Made by a program: the position numbers and the translations under genes. The notes beneath the pieces were generated by a model. That model searched no databases. It saw only the letters and a program-made list of their open reading frames with translations, and had not been told where the DNA came from. Shown here piece after piece: positions 20,611 through 34,199 of a DNA stretch of 64,000 nt. Origin of the DNA: Undaria pinnatifida (lineage: Eukaryota; Sar; Phaeophyceae; Laminariales; Alariaceae); the NCBI GenBank assembly GCA_012845835.1, contig JABAKD010000035.1, forward strand, positions 764,246-828,245, given 5' to 3'. Position 1 is the first letter of the stretch; every line of letters starts with the position of its first letter.

Positions 20611-23600
20611 TCGCGTGCTGCAATCGTGCCCCGCAGCTTGATACAAGCGTTTATACGCCGGAGGTAAATGGAACAAAAAAGTAGCAGTAGCACCAACGTT
20701 GGTAGTCAATCGTCGTGCCCGTTTCGTTCTCATGAATTGAGGTAAGATACCTTACGCCGCGATAAATTTCGGGAAGGATAAGGAATCGCGCGTGTTATGC
20801 TTCATTCGGCCTCCGCGGCTCGACATAAGCGTGCACGTCGGAGGGTTTAAATCATTGTCGGTAGGGATACATGAAGACAAAATCCCGCTACCATTGGGCG
20901 TCAATCGTCGAACTCGCCCCGTTCTCGTGGGTTGGGGCAAAACGTCCCACGCCCGCAGGGATAAGAATCGAGCACGTGCCCAGGCTCCACGGCTCGATAC
21001 AAACGTGCACGGTGAAGCTTTGACAGTAGCGTCAAGTGCGCGGGGGTAATGAAGCCATAATAACGCCAACATTGGTGGTTAATCGTCGCAGTTTATCCGT
21101 TCTATCGTGAGTTCAAGCAAACCAATCTCCTACGCCGAGATACATATCAGCAAGGGTAAGGAATCGAGCGCGTGCCATGCTGCAATCGGGCTTCGCGACT
21201 CGATACAACCGTAACGCCGGAGTTTTAACGTCATTTTCGAGTGTGTAAAGATGGATGAACAAATAATTACGATCTCATTGGTGGCCAAGCGTCGTAATGC
21301 CGTATTCGCTCCCCGTTGTCGTGAGTTACAAGCAAATAAACATCCTACACCGAGATCAATGTCGGCAAGGGTAAGGAATCGCGCGCGTGAGCGTGCAATC
21401 GAGCTCTTCGGCTCGAAGCAAGTGTATACGCCGGACGTTTGACATCATTGTCGAGTGTATAAGAATATATGAAGATAAAACGCGCTATCGTTGGTGACCA
21501 ATCGTCGTAATAAACCTGTTGCCGTGCGTTATAAGCAGAAAAAGCTCCGATGCCAAGATGTATGGCGGCGAGTTTAGAGGAATCGCGCGTGTCATGCTTC
21601 AATCGGTCTCTTCGGCCCGATACAAGCGTGCACGGCGGACGTGTAACGGTACTGCCGAATGCACCGGGATACACGAAGATGTATTATCGCCAACGTTGGT
21701 GATCAATCGTCGTAAAAACCTCCTTATCGCGACTTCAACCAGAGAAACTCTCTTTCGCCGAGATAAATGTCAGTAAGTGAAAGGAATGCGCGCGCGTGTC
21801 ATGCTGCAACCGGGCTCCGTCACTCGATACAAGCGTGCACGCCGGGGGGTTGACGTAATTTTCGAGTACACACGGATACGTGACTCAAAAACAACGCAAA
21901 AGGTTTGGCCAATTTTCGTAGTATAAGTCCTTTGTCATGAGTTATAAACAAAACAATGCCCCGACGCCGCGATAAATATCGGCAAGGATAAGGAATCGCC
22001 GTGTCTTGTTGCAATCGGGCTCCGCGACTCGATACAAGGGTACACACCGGATGTTTGATGCCATTGTCCAGTGCATAGATATACATGAGTATAAAATGCC
22101 GCCAACGTTGGTGGTCAATTATCGTACTCGCCCTGTCCTCGTGAGTTGAGAAAAAAGCTCCTATGCCACAATAAATGTCGACAAGGGTAAGGAATCGCGC
22201 GTTTTACGTTTCATTTGGGCTCCTCGGTTCGATTCAAGCGTGCACAGCGGTGGTTTGACCGTACTGTCGACTGCACGGGAACACATAAAGCCGTATTATC
22301 GCCAACGTTGGTGGTCAATCATCGTGACAACCCCGTTGTCGTGAGTTATAAAAAAGCACAGCTCCTACTCGGAGAAATGTGTCGGAACGTGTAAGGAATC
22401 GTCATGTTGCAATTGGGCTTCGAGACTCGATAGAAGCGTGCACGCCTTAGATTTGGCGTAACTGTCGAGTTCACAGCGATACATTATGGCCAACCAACCG
22501 TGGTAATAATCTTGTGGCCCTGAGCTATGAACAAAAAGCCTCCGACGCCGAGAAAAATGTCGGCAAGAATATGGCATGCCGCGCGCCATGCTGCCATCGG
22601 CCTCCGCAGCTCGATACAAGCATACACACCGGAGATTTGACGTCATGGTCGAGTGACTATCACAGCATGACGCCATTTAAACGCCAAAGGTTTTGGTCGA
22701 TCGTTGTAGTAACCTCGTCGTCGTGAGGTACCTGAAAGAAGAGAGCTCCGACGCCGAGATAAATGTCGGCAAGGGTAAGGAACCGCGCGTGTCATGCTGC
22801 AATGGGGCTCCGCGACTCGATGCAAGCGTACACGCCGAAGGTTTGAAGTCGTTGTCGAGTGTGTAGAGATACATATAGATAACGCCAATATCGGCGGGAA
22901 ATCGTCGTAATAACCCCGTTGTCGCGAGTGGGGGCCGTTCCTAACGACCATAAAAAATGACAGGAATCGTGAATAAAAAACATGACATTGTCGCGAAACG
23001 TGGTATTTGTCAGGACTTTAAATCGTGCAGGCAAGTTTCGTAAAAATTGAGATGCCAGGTGTCCTGACAAGAAAACGCGATTTTGACTATTAAAAACGTG
23101 ATGTTTCAGAACTTCAAGATGTCAGGAACCGTGACGTTTCGTCGGGGTTTGTGATTTTTGCGTTCGTTAGGAACGACCCTTATACGCAGAAAAACCTTCC
23201 ACACCGAGATAAATGTCGGTGAAGGTAATAAACCAGGAGCGTCTTGGTTCAATCCGGCTTTTCAATTCGATACAATTGTCGATGGCTGTGGTTTGACGGT
23301 ATTCTCGAGTTCACAGGAATGCACAAAGCATTACTAACGGCAACGGTGGTGGTCAATCGCCGTAATTGCCCCGTTCTCGTGACTTCAAGCAATAAAACTC
23401 CTTCGCCGAGAAAAATGTAAGCGTAAGGAATCGCGCGCGTGTCAATGTGGTGCAATCGGGCTTCGCGATTTGATACACAAGCAGGCGCGCAAGCGTGTAC
23501 GCCGGAGGGTTGATGCAACTGTCGAGTTCATAGGGACGCATGAAGCCTTAATAGCGCCAACGTTGGTCGCTAATCGTCCAATCACGTCGTTGTCGTGAGC

Positions 23601-26600
23601 TCAAGCGAAAAATAAGTCCTATGCCGGGATGAATGTCGGTAAGGGTAAGGAATCGCGCATGTCATGCTGCGATCGGCCTCCACGGCTCGATACAAGCATA
23701 CAAAGTGGAGGTTCGACGGCATTTTCGAGTGTGGAGGGATGCAGAAAGCAATAATAGCTACAGCGTTGGTGGTAAATTGTTGCAATGGTCTCCTTCTCGT
23801 GCGTTATAGGCAAAAAAATCCCCGACGCCGATATAAATGTCGGCAAGGGTAGCGAATCGCGTATGTCATTCTCCAATCGGGCTCAGCTGCTCGATACCGG
23901 CGTGCACGCGCCGGGCTGTGAAGTCCTTCTCGAGTGTACAAGGATACATGAATATATCATTACGATAATGTCGGTGTTTAATTGTCGTACTTACCCCATT
24001 CTCGCGCGCTGTAGGCAAAAATGGTCCGACGCCGAGGTAAATGTCGGCAAGGGTAAGAAATAGCGCGTGTCATGCTGCAATCGGCCTGCCGCGACTCGAT
24101 ACAAGCGTGCACGCCGGAGTTGTGAAGTTGTTCTCGAGTGTGCATGTATAAACGAAGATATACTGGCGATACCGTTAGTGGTCAATCATCGTAGTAGCCC
24201 CGTTCATGTGACTTAGAGCCAAAACGCTCCTACGCCGACATCTATGATGGCAAGGATAAAGAATCGCGCGTGCCATGCTGCAATCGGGTTCCGCGACTCG
24301 ACACAAGCGTGCACGCCGGAAGTTCGATGCCATTGTCGAGTGTGCAGGGATTGCGAAAGCCGTAATAACGGCGACATCGGATATCAGTCGTCCAAATAGC
24401 CTCGTCGTCGTGCATTAAAAGCGAAAGAAAGCTCTTATGCCGCGGTAATTGTGGGCAACAGTGAGGAATCGCGCATGTCATGCTACAATCGGGCTCCATG
24501 GGTCGATACAAGCAAACACACCGGAGGTTTAAGGTCGTTGTCGGGTGTACATCGATACATGAAACCGTAGTAACTTCAAAGTTGGTGGCCAATCGTCGAG
24601 TCGCCCCTTCTCGTGATTTATAAGCAAAAAAACTCCGACGCCAAGCTAAATGTCGTCAAGGAGAAGGAATTCAACGTGTCATGCTGCGATCGGGTTCCGC
24701 GAGTCGATGCAAGCGTACACGCCGGGGGTGTTTGACTCATTGTCGAGTGTGCAGGGATACATCAACATATAATGGCGATAACGTTGGTGGTCAATCATCG
24801 TAAACGCCCCGTTCTCGTGACTTAATGAAGAAAACGCTCCTGCGCCAAGATCAATGTCGGCAAGGCAATGAATCGCGCGCGTGTCATGCTACAATCTGTC
24901 TCCGCGACTCGATGCAAGCGTTGACGCCGCAAGTTTGAGGCGATTGTCGGGTGTGCAGGGCCACATAAAGCCGTAACGACGCCAACATTTGCGGTCAATC
25001 GTCGCAATCGCGCCGTGGTCGTGAGTTGAAGCAAGAAACCTCCTACGCCGAGATACATCTCGGCAAGGGTAAGGAATGGCTTGTTCCACGCGTCAATCGG
25101 GCTCCGCAGCTTGATACAAGTATACAAAGCGGGGGTTTGAGTTTATTCTCGTGTGCACGGGGATAAATGGCGCTGTATTACTGCCAGCGTTGGTGTCCAA
25201 TCGTCGCAAGAGCCCCGCTCTCATGACTTCAACCAAGATAAGCGCCGATACTGAGGTAAATGTCGGCAAGGGTTCGGAATCGCCGGTATTATGCTTTAAC
25301 CGGACTCTTCAGCTCGATAAAACGTGCACGGCGGTAGTTTGACCTCGCCTAGTTTGGTACCCTCGAGTGCACAAGGTTACACGAGGCAATGTCAACGCCG
25401 ACGTTCGCGGTCAATCGTCGCGGTCGCGCAGTTGTCGCTACTTCAAGCCGAAAAGGCTCATATGCCGCGAAAAATATCGGCAAGGGTAAGAACTCGCGTG
25501 CGCCATGCTGTATTCGGGCTCCGTGACTAGTGACAAGCGTTCACAGCGGGGGTTTGGCGGTATCGTCGAGAGTATAGGGACACATGGAGCCATTCAAACA
25601 CCGACGTTAGTGGTCAATCGTCATATTCGTGCCGTTGTCGTGAGTTGAGGCATAAATATCGCCTGCGCCGAGATAAATATCGGCAACGGTAGAAAATCGT
25701 GTGTGCCGTCCTGCATTCAGTCTCTTCGGCTCGATACGAGCGTGCACTCTGGGGTTTTGACGTAATTGTCGAGTCCGCAGGGATAAATGAAGCCATAATA
25801 ATAATCGCCAACATTGGCTGTCACTCGTCGGATTCGCCCTTTCTCGCGAGCAATGAGCAAAAAACGTTCAAAGGCCGAGATACATGTCTGCGTGGGTAAA
25901 GAATTTTGCGTGTGTTGTGCTGCAATCGGGCTCCTCGGCTCGATACAAGCGTGCACGACGGGGGGTTGACGCTCACGGCAAGTGCACAGGAACGCATTGG
26001 GCCTCATTTTATACTAACGCCAACATTGGTGGTCAATTGTCATAGTCGCGCCGTTATCGTGAGTTCAAGCGGAAAAAACACTGCGCCGAGACAAATACTG
26101 TACAGGAAAGGGTGAGGAATTGCGCGTGCCATACTGCATCCGGGCTCCGTGATTTAATTTAAACAAGCGTACACGGCGGAGGTTTGTAGGTACCGCCAAG
26201 TGTACAGAGACACATTATGTCATAAGGACGCCAACGTTGGTAGTCAATTGCCGTGCGCGTTCTCGTCAGTTGAGGTAAAATCTTCTACGCCGCGATATAT
26301 GTCGGCAGAGGTAAGAAATCGCGCTTGCAATCCTGCAATCGGGCTCTGCGGCTGGATGCAAGCGTGTACGGCGGGGGGTTGACGGTACTGTGCACATGTA
26401 CAGGGATACACGAAACCAAAATTACGCTAATGAATATTGTTAAGGAAACGCCCGTGCCATTTTTAAATCGGGCTCTGGGGCTCGATACCAGCGTACACGC
26501 TGGAGATTTGACGTTATTGCTGAGTGAACATCGATATATGATGCCATAATGGCGTCAGTCAATCGTCGCACCCGCGCAGTTCTCGTGAGTTCAAGCAAAG

Positions 26601-26645
26601 CTCCTACGACTTGATAAATGCTCGCGAGGGCAAGGAATTGCGTCT
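20611..26645. repeat. Satellite array, about 205-bp monomer, roughly 28 copies
   Basis: Diverged monomers recur every 178-216 bases. Each carries GGTAAGGAATCGCGCGTGTC, CTCCGCGACTCGATACAAGC, a 10-base palindrome CCAACGTTGG in GCCAACGTTGGTGGTCAATC, and a stem-loop GCCGA-GATAAATG-TCGGC. Monomers are clearly different from one another, which suggests an old array or several higher-order types. One monomer is interrupted by a small TIR element (22931-23179). Minus-strand reading frames of 60-115 codons recur by periodicity only. Confidence 0.9.
22931..23179. mobile_element. MITE-like TIR element inserted in the satellite
   Basis: The ends GGGGCCGTTCCTAACGA and TCGTTAGGAACGACCC are inverted repeats of about 16 bases. 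The interior is unrelated to the satellite and has further self-complementary words (GTCAGGA / TCCTGAC, CGTGA / TCACG). Removing it reunites the two halves of one monomer at GCGAGT/TATACGC. A clean target duplication is not visible. Confidence 0.7.
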
Positions 26646-29160
26646 CAAAAATAGGGAGCCCGCTCGAGTTGCCCGAAACTTTCACCCAACGCTGAAACGG
26701 TCTCTTAAAACGTCTACCAAAACGTGTATACTCGCATACTTGTGTTTACTGTTCGACCAAAAACGTTACATAATTTGCACCTTCCGCCAATGGACGAATT
26801 GACGACAGTCACAAATATCTTGCGCTACGTAGTTTCTAGCGATAGCTGTACTTGCTGGCACCATACCTGCTGTTATCGGAGGGACCCGGACATTATGTGA
26901 TTCACAAACAAAAAACTGATCTGATGAAGACCATTATTTTCTGGTTGCCATAGCTGTAGAGCTAAATTTCCCTAGTGACCGTCGGTGTCGGTCAACTGCC
27001 AGTTTTGTTAACCAGCGATACCGCGTCGCCTATTCGATAGAAACACGGCTTATTCGGACACGATGTTTTTTTTTATTATCCGCGTCGCTCAAGCTTAAAT
27101 ACGCACTGATCAGCGTCGCCGATGTCGAGATACTACGGCCATAGCACCGGCTCCTGCCGTGGGAGACGCTTTAATGTTTCTGACAACCCTACTACCAAGT
27201 TTTCATGTCATTTTCAATGTCACCGACTCTAGTGATGGTGCTAAAACAAAAAGTAGTTCCCAGAGCTCTGAAGCCCTGGCGTGTCCGTCCCCCTTCTACT
27301 GCCGCGTGATTTAGGGACCAGCCTGATTTGTTATCTTTTCATTCCCTTGCCTCGTCCCAGATCTCTTCCGCCACGCATAACCCCCCGTCTCCCATCCGCC
27401 CCTCGCGCCACAGCGCGAGCGCCACGAGTAACGTGTGGACGCACTTGGTGAGCTCCCTGGCTTTGTTACCCGAGCAAGCTATGGCCTTGCTTGCCTGTGA
27501 AGGTCGGGAATACGTAAAACGTAAACGTCCACACAGTAACAGTTAACGCGCGCAGGCAGAGGCATAGTTTACCATTATGGTATTCGGTCGTTATATACTG
27601 CCTGGTGTATTGTACAAATGTTCCACACAAGAAAACAACCGTTTGCGACGTGCAAGCGCCGGGAACTCAGCGTAGCCGTTCTTTAATATTCTGTTTCCGA
27701 GCTGGTCGAACTTATCACATACCCGATTTGTTTCGACCCTATGAACTTCGCTTGCAATATCTCCTCCAGTGCCACGCATTTCGAATATTACTGATCCGCA
27801 CTATCAACGAAAGAAAGAGCGGGCATCCGCTAAAGAACACATTTTGTCAGCTGCAGATCTGACCAACAGCGTTGCAGCTACGACGGACGTACGACGTTGT
27901 CCAGGTTTAGAGCATACCTGGTCGTAATGTGTGTTTATAGATATTACTAGTTTTTGCATTTCTACGTTGTCCCAGAAAAACCTCATGGACGGTGGCTTGT
28001 TATCTCACCTGAAGTCGTTCAAAAGGCCCGCAAATTTCCATGATATTGTCGATTCTGATATTGGCTATACTTTGAAATATTGTTATTATCTGTTTTTGTC
28101 ACCCGCTTCAAGACGTCATTTCAGGGTCCCAGATACAGGGCCCCATCCAACCGGACGATCGAAAAGCTGAAACACTGTTGCAAGGGCCATCGTCAGGAAC
28201 CACCCGGGTATGGCATGTACCTGGTACAACTTTTCGCGTGAACATTGGAGGCGCTGACTGGTAAGGATCGATATTACGGAAGATGAACGCCCAAAGTCGA
28301 TCCTATGTTCAATGTAAGTAGTTCCTAGGCAGTGCATTAAATTTTACTATTTTATGCCTAAAAGTCAACGCCGTTGTTTCGAGTAAGATCTTGAAGTTTC
28401 CACGCATCGTACATGAGTCCCCGCCGAAACGTTCCCGTTTCTTTTTGTTTCCTTGCGCCATAGATATTGAGATCCCCACAAGCCAAGGTAGTTAGCACAA
28501 GAACAAAAACGGCCAAAACACCTGGCAAACAACAATCAACACAAAAACACACTCGGCAACGGTTTGTCGGGGGCTCATAGACCATAAATTTCAGCGTCTG
28601 ATTCGCCAAAAATGGCGTGGAGTTTGGAAGAGGAAAACACGCAGGGCGCTCAGCCTGAACAATGTTTTAGCAGCGACTACCAAGCACCAATACAGTACAT
28701 TGGGACGTCAATACTACAGCAGCGGTACCGGGCTATACTTAATACTGGCACGTTTCGGGGTTTGGGCGAGCGATGCCTGTTAATATGTTTTGGGATGTGT
28801 TTCTGCGAGCACTTACTGGGCTATACCCGGGATCTTCGAGGGCTGGTGCAGCGAGTACTAAGCTATACCTAGTTGTTTTTCGAGGTTAGACACTGCGGCT
28901 TCTGCTTTTCATGCAGAATTTTACTTTTGATGCTGTGCGTACTGAGTTCTACTATTTATTATGTGCCCCACTGTGATGGGCTATACTGTTATTAGGCATT
29001 TCAGGTCCTTAATACGGCGAATACCGGGGCACACTCCGTATTTTCGACCCCGTTCTACTGTGAGTTCTCCGACGCTACGAGTATTCTGGTACTGTACGAA
29101 GAGTATATCCAGTACCCGGTTGTTGCTGCTCTCATATTAACTCGCATAATCAAGTTCGTG
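26646..29160. other. No firm gene; unannotated 2.5 kb right of the satellite
   Basis: Only short open frames occur. Two are worth naming. The plus frame 27328-27546 contains HLVSSLALLPEQAMALLACE, helical in style. The minus frame 28358-28609 contains a hydrophobic stretch GVLAVFVLVLTTLAC that could be a membrane segment. Neither belongs to a family I know. GGGCTATAC recurs four times between 28730 and 28990. Confidence 0.3.
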
Positions 29161-29264
29161 GTCACAGGACAGGCTCCAGTAATTGTATAGTCTAGACTAG
29201 TGGAAGAAACTCCAGGGGAAAATAAAAGAAACCAAAAGTGGTAGACTACACGTACAAAAAAAAA

Positions 29265-29440
29265 CTAAGAATACACCCCAGCTGTGAGATCGAATATTCC
29301 GTCGAAACCCATCTTTGCAACCTGTGTGTGATACTCCGATCGCGGCTATCACTAGGTATGCGTCCTCATTAAGAATTGAGGTCGGCGACACCCCTTAGAA
29401 CTATAGTGAAGGTCAACATGATGATGTCAACCAATCTTTG
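29265..29440 (-). repeat. Second copy of the SINE-like repeat (partial, reversed)
   Basis: The reverse complement matches 10820-10985, sharing GATCGGAGTATCACACACAG, GATCTCACAGCTGG and GTCGCCGACCT. A run of A (T on the element strand) adjoins at 29259. Confidence 0.6.
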
Positions 29441-32118
29441 CTCGGAAACTATATAGCTCGTTTTCGAAGGGGACCACATCTGACAGCTGGGGAATGCACC
29501 AGTGTAATGTGTATATCCTGTAGTCGTATGACCGGCGAGGGGAGGGGGGCGGGCATAGGGGGGATAGGTCGCATACATGAACAGGAGCTTACTGCACGCG
29601 AAATGCTAGTAAGTGATGGTGGGGGCTGCGGGGAAGGGGGGGGGGGCGTATATATCATAGCTGACACCGGTGGTACACCCGCCAAAAATATAAATGATAT
29701 CGGAAGTCACAGCGTACGTACGCATCAGGCCCGTGCCGGTAATACTTTTCAAGACTCGAAGCTGAATGAAACCGATTACACCGCATATACCGCCAAGGGA
29801 ACCAAACAACCAAACCGATCCGAGGAAAATACAATAGAATAATCAGCGCAAGGGGGGCTTCGCCACGGCGGATTGACGCCCGCCTGCGGCTCGGCGCATG
29901 CCCGTAACGGTCGAGGATGTCACATGCAAGCAGGGGCCATAGCTGCAACATGACGTACTGCCAAAGAGCGAAGAACACTAATAGTTCAGGGCAGCTGAAG
30001 AACGCCGAACACCAGGAAACACACACCCGTTTTTCGTATTTGATCGTATAGCAGCAGCAAATTACGCTACTCGTCGTATGGCGACGGCAGCATCAGCAGC
30101 AGTACAAGTATACACAGCAGCAGCCGCGCTGCTCGCACGTATACATACAACAACAGCAAGCAGCAGCATCGGCAGTACAACGGCAAACGGTACACCGTAG
30201 AAGTACAGCATACCTGGTACATACAAATCATGTGATCATCCTACGATTTGTGTACCAGCAATCAGCAGCCCGGAAACAAAGAGTCTAGTCTAGTCGGAGT
30301 GTTACTTGCGGTAAGTGGACATGCATCAGAGAACAACTCCAGTTGTGTCGATATACACCAAGCAAAAAACGTATCATGAAAAAAGGGTGAAGAAAAGGGA
30401 GATCGAGGGCGTGTCGGGGTTCGAACTCCGGCCATCAGATTCGCAGCAAACAAGAACGTAGGGGAAAGTGTATGTACAGTGTACTCGTAAAAGGAAAAGG
30501 TAAACGAAGGGCATGCTAGGATTCTTGGAGATACTTGATGATGATGGTGCCGCTACCTAGAAATATAAATACCCGTCGTACCAGCGGCTGCAACGACCCC
30601 ACAACTCTTGCGCACGTCACGTGTTATTTTGATAACAGCAGTAGCAGCATCACCAGCAGTTCGACAGACGGCAAGCAATATCCAGCCATATGCATAATAA
30701 AACATAATCGTTTTGGGTCTCGATACGTAGTCTACAGAATAACAAAAAGAGGGAAGAATAAAAGCAAGCCTAAAAGTAAGAGAATATCGGATACAGACCG
30801 AGGCTCGAACCCAATGGGAACAAAACCGTTTACATATTCTTATTACTAAAATAGACGTGGGCTCACCACGATATTCGGTTGTCGGTTCGACTAAAAACCA
30901 AAACGGAGCTACCCGTCTAGCTACTAGAATAATGGCATATCTGTGCGATGTTATGCGTACGGCTACGCGCTTGAGATTTCTGAACAGATACTTCGCCCAA
31001 AACGTGATTTAGCAGCGGCCATCACGACACGAAGCAATAATGGCTGAGGTCGCCACCGGCAGAGCCCGGAGGGGCGAGCAAAGTGAGGCACGTACTGAAA
31101 ACAGCTCGCCGATAGGTGGACCTCAGCTCGAGTTATCTCGAAGACGGCTAACACCGTGGCCTAAAGCGGACCCTGCGAATTCTTTCGTGCAACATCCGGA
31201 TAATAATCCATGTATTTATACCGTTTGATACCATATGCCGGGTACAGACTTGTGTTCGGGTGCTGCTATTTTCCAAAAAATTGTGACACTGCTTTCGCAT
31301 ATAGAACTGTTTTACAAACAGTTCCAAGCTTATACTTGCGTGCTGACAAAAAAGCTTGCTGTTTTACCTGGCAGTCATTATACAATATTTTCTGAAGGCT
31401 GGCACAGCTTCTTGGGGTATCGGCTTGGGTGTTGCCAGCAAGAGAGCTGCTGTACTTCAATTCCCCCCCAGTTTTTCAGGTCAGTGCATTGCGTAAAATG
31501 TAGGTATGAATAATAGGTACACGGTATATTTACGTGTTGGAGTTAACCTGCTGCAGGCATTTATTTTTGATATGTTCCTATGTATATCTGTTCAACATTC
31601 GGTAATCTTGGTCTGTACTGTGCATCATCACGGTCCACGCCAATAGTTACATTATTATCCTACCAATATTTCTACGGTGAACCAGGTATTTGATATTCAT
31701 GCCTCCATCTACGATATGGCTGTTGAAGCTCTACACACAAAAAGTCACATTCCATGCTTATCGGTAGTGTCTTTGCCTTTTACATCATTGCACAATATGT
31801 AATAGTCCGACCAACACGTACCATATAACATCGTTTTCTGCAGTACGCTAATTCCAGTGAATACCTAGTCATACTGCACTAAATAAATATAAACATCATT
31901 TTTGCTTCAAGCGTATGGAGACGTTTGATGTTAACATTCGGTTCCATCGGCTTTCGGTTGACCCAAAAAAACGATAATATACTGGGTTTTCTGCTAGCGT
32001 AACGCCTCCTTCTCCGGTTGTCGGATACTCGATTTTCCTGTAGGTTATCGCCTATTCTCATGATTCACATACTTAATAAGTTAATTAGTACGATGCAGAA
32101 AAGTTTGAGAACGGGTTC
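29441..32118. other. Mostly unrecognised 2.7 kb with CAG-rich and tRNA-like segments
   Basis: 29520-29650 is purine-rich with long G runs. 30050-30170 is rich in CAG/CAGCAG trinucleotides. Two minus-strand B-box-like words, AGTTCGAACCC (about 30417) and GGTTCGAGCCT (about 30803), are each followed on that strand by a T-rich stretch; they may be SINE remnants. No coding region could be supported: a plus frame 29438-29842 lacks known motifs. Confidence 0.3.
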
Positions 32119-32391
32119 TGTCAAGATACGGCCTCGAAAGGCCTGTAATTATCCGAATTTGAGATCATTTGGATGGATTTCGTATCATCATAAAGTTGGC
32201 GGTTTATATTCGGGAAAGTTAGGAAGTAGATCGGAGGCACGTGCCTCCGATCTCAGAAGCTATTCCGGGCTCTGGTGGAAACGAATAAAGCTACGTCTCT
32301 ACGAAGGAAACGAAAGTGAGTACTCTCCGAGGACCTGCTCAATTGGCAGACCTGCAGGGGGCACTCTGTGTCCTCCACCCTTAATTTAACA
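32119..32391 (+). repeat. Solo LTR of the Ty3-1 family
   Basis: 273 bases starting TGTCAAG and ending TTTAACA, clearly related to the LTRs at 4180 and 10152. It is flanked on both sides by GTTC, consistent with a 4-base target duplication, and no internal sequence follows. The inverted repeat is here a perfect 24-base palindrome (32229-32252) with CACGTG at its centre. Confidence 0.8.
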
Positions 32392-34199
32392 GTTCTCTGT
32401 TATCTCTCCTGAATCTGACCAAAACGTCTTCAACTTTTGAATGATGATAGAAACCTGGTACTGATGTTGGCAACTTACAACATGCTCAGCAAATTCAATG
32501 CAAAGTATGCTCGAAGCCGGTGCCAGCTGAAGAAGGAGCCCAGACATTCAGCCCGACGAAAAACTTCACATCATTTTCTACCTGAGCCGGTGTCAGGTAA
32601 ACTTCACGGGGACGTATACATGGTCGTTTCAAGTTTCGAACAGATTTTCCGCCAGTTGACTTGCTGTAGTACGATCAAAGCCACGTAGCCCCAACCCCCA
32701 TATCCCAATCCTGCTTCGAAACTAAATAGTTTGGAGCAATGCAGTAGATTGTTGTTGTGATTCGATTTTCAGGCACAAAAGTACAGGTATCCACTCTGCT
32801 TTATGGACATATCACAGCCCCTGCTGTTTACTACGCACGCATTCTGCCGGCCCTTGCCGAAACAGGCGCCACCGGATTTCTTTTCTCTTCATTTGGCGCG
32901 CGAAACATAAGGTTCCAGGACCTCAAATATAGACTATACCATATATATATATATATAGAAAAATACCCGGCGATATTTAAAAGACAATTTCTTTTGGCAG
33001 GGCGCTCACCATGTCATAGACCACGAGTATAATTTTTCAGGGCTTCACTAAGACCAATGGCGTCGATTTAGCAGTGAAAGGGGGAGATCGGAACAAACAG
33101 CTTGAATCAGAGTGTAGGGATACCTCATTTGCGACACAAACCACGCAACAGAAACATATGTGGACAAACAGCACAGGTGCTCGAAAAACATCAACCAATC
33201 CTGGCAAGCGTTGTGCCTCACATACTCGAGACGACCAATCAAACTTCGTCATGTGTGCGGACATACCCCTGTACTGCTTGCTCGCTCCACCACACCTACC
33301 AGCGCCCTTCCGCCATCCTGATGATTTTCACTTCCTGCACTCATCAGATGTCCTCTGGCTTCCACCCACTACCTTGGTTGCCTGTTTAGCGCGCTGCTCT
33401 TTCGAAACGTGAAGCGCCGCTGTTGCATGTTTCCAAATGATAAAAGCAAAACGGTCCACATCCCCTTTCTCCGCTAAAGCGTGGTGACTCCCATGAAACA
33501 TGATCAATACCCTGCAACGAAAAGAGGTTGACGATTGGAGCAGGGACATTGAGCACGACCTTGTCGTATCTGCTCAGCGTCGAATAGCACATCTGTTACC
33601 TGGTAGCTTTCTCGTTGGACCGCGCATATCAGTCGCAGATTGATTCTTTACGCACAATTGATATCCTTCGACACCGATAGTGCCGGTCGGTATCATGATG
33701 GGTGCAACGTTCAAACCAATAACAACAATTTACCGGCACGCACGTAATGCTGTGGCCCCAGCCGTTCTCGCGAGAAACGCGGCGCCTTGAAACGGAGCTG
33801 TGCCGGAAGCCGGCATACCAGGTAGACTACACTTTTTACGGCAAATGACATTTCCAAAAGCACATTCCTAGGGAGCACAGAAAATCGCGATTCGTGGTAT
33901 AGGTCTATATGTTCGTGAGTAGTGATTTTTCACGTAACGACGCCGACGCGTGACAAAAAAAAAGAAGCTCAGGAATCATGACCACAGTTTTGGTTAGATT
34001 ATTTTGCAACAAATTTAAATCACGGTTCGGGACAAATGTCGTGGCTCGAAATGGACTTGATCATGGTATAGGGGCATCGAAAGTTCTGCCTTTTGGCTTC
34101 CCGCATAAACCACTGGGTGCGAACTAGCAATGATGTAGCGTCTGAGGATGAGGAGTAAGGGTAAGGGCGAACATATCCGGGGACTCAAACGTTCAGACC
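32392..34199. other. No recognisable gene
   Basis: Short open frames (32437-32688, 33074-33412 plus) have no recognisable domain. An AT run (about 32940-32956) is the only simple repeat. Confidence 0.3.

Noticed and set aside
20611-26645. CRISPR-like array
   Set aside because: Repeats are about 205 bases, diverged, and contiguous without unique spacers; the context is eukaryotic.
20752-26685. Recurring minus-strand frames with LVSSRGARLQHDTRDSLPLP-like peptides
   Set aside because: They follow the satellite period; monomer lengths are not multiples of three and the frames shift between units, so no protein is supported.
30380-30450. tRNA gene on the minus strand near 30.4 kb
   Set aside because: Only a B-box-like word is present; no A box or cloverleaf could be found.
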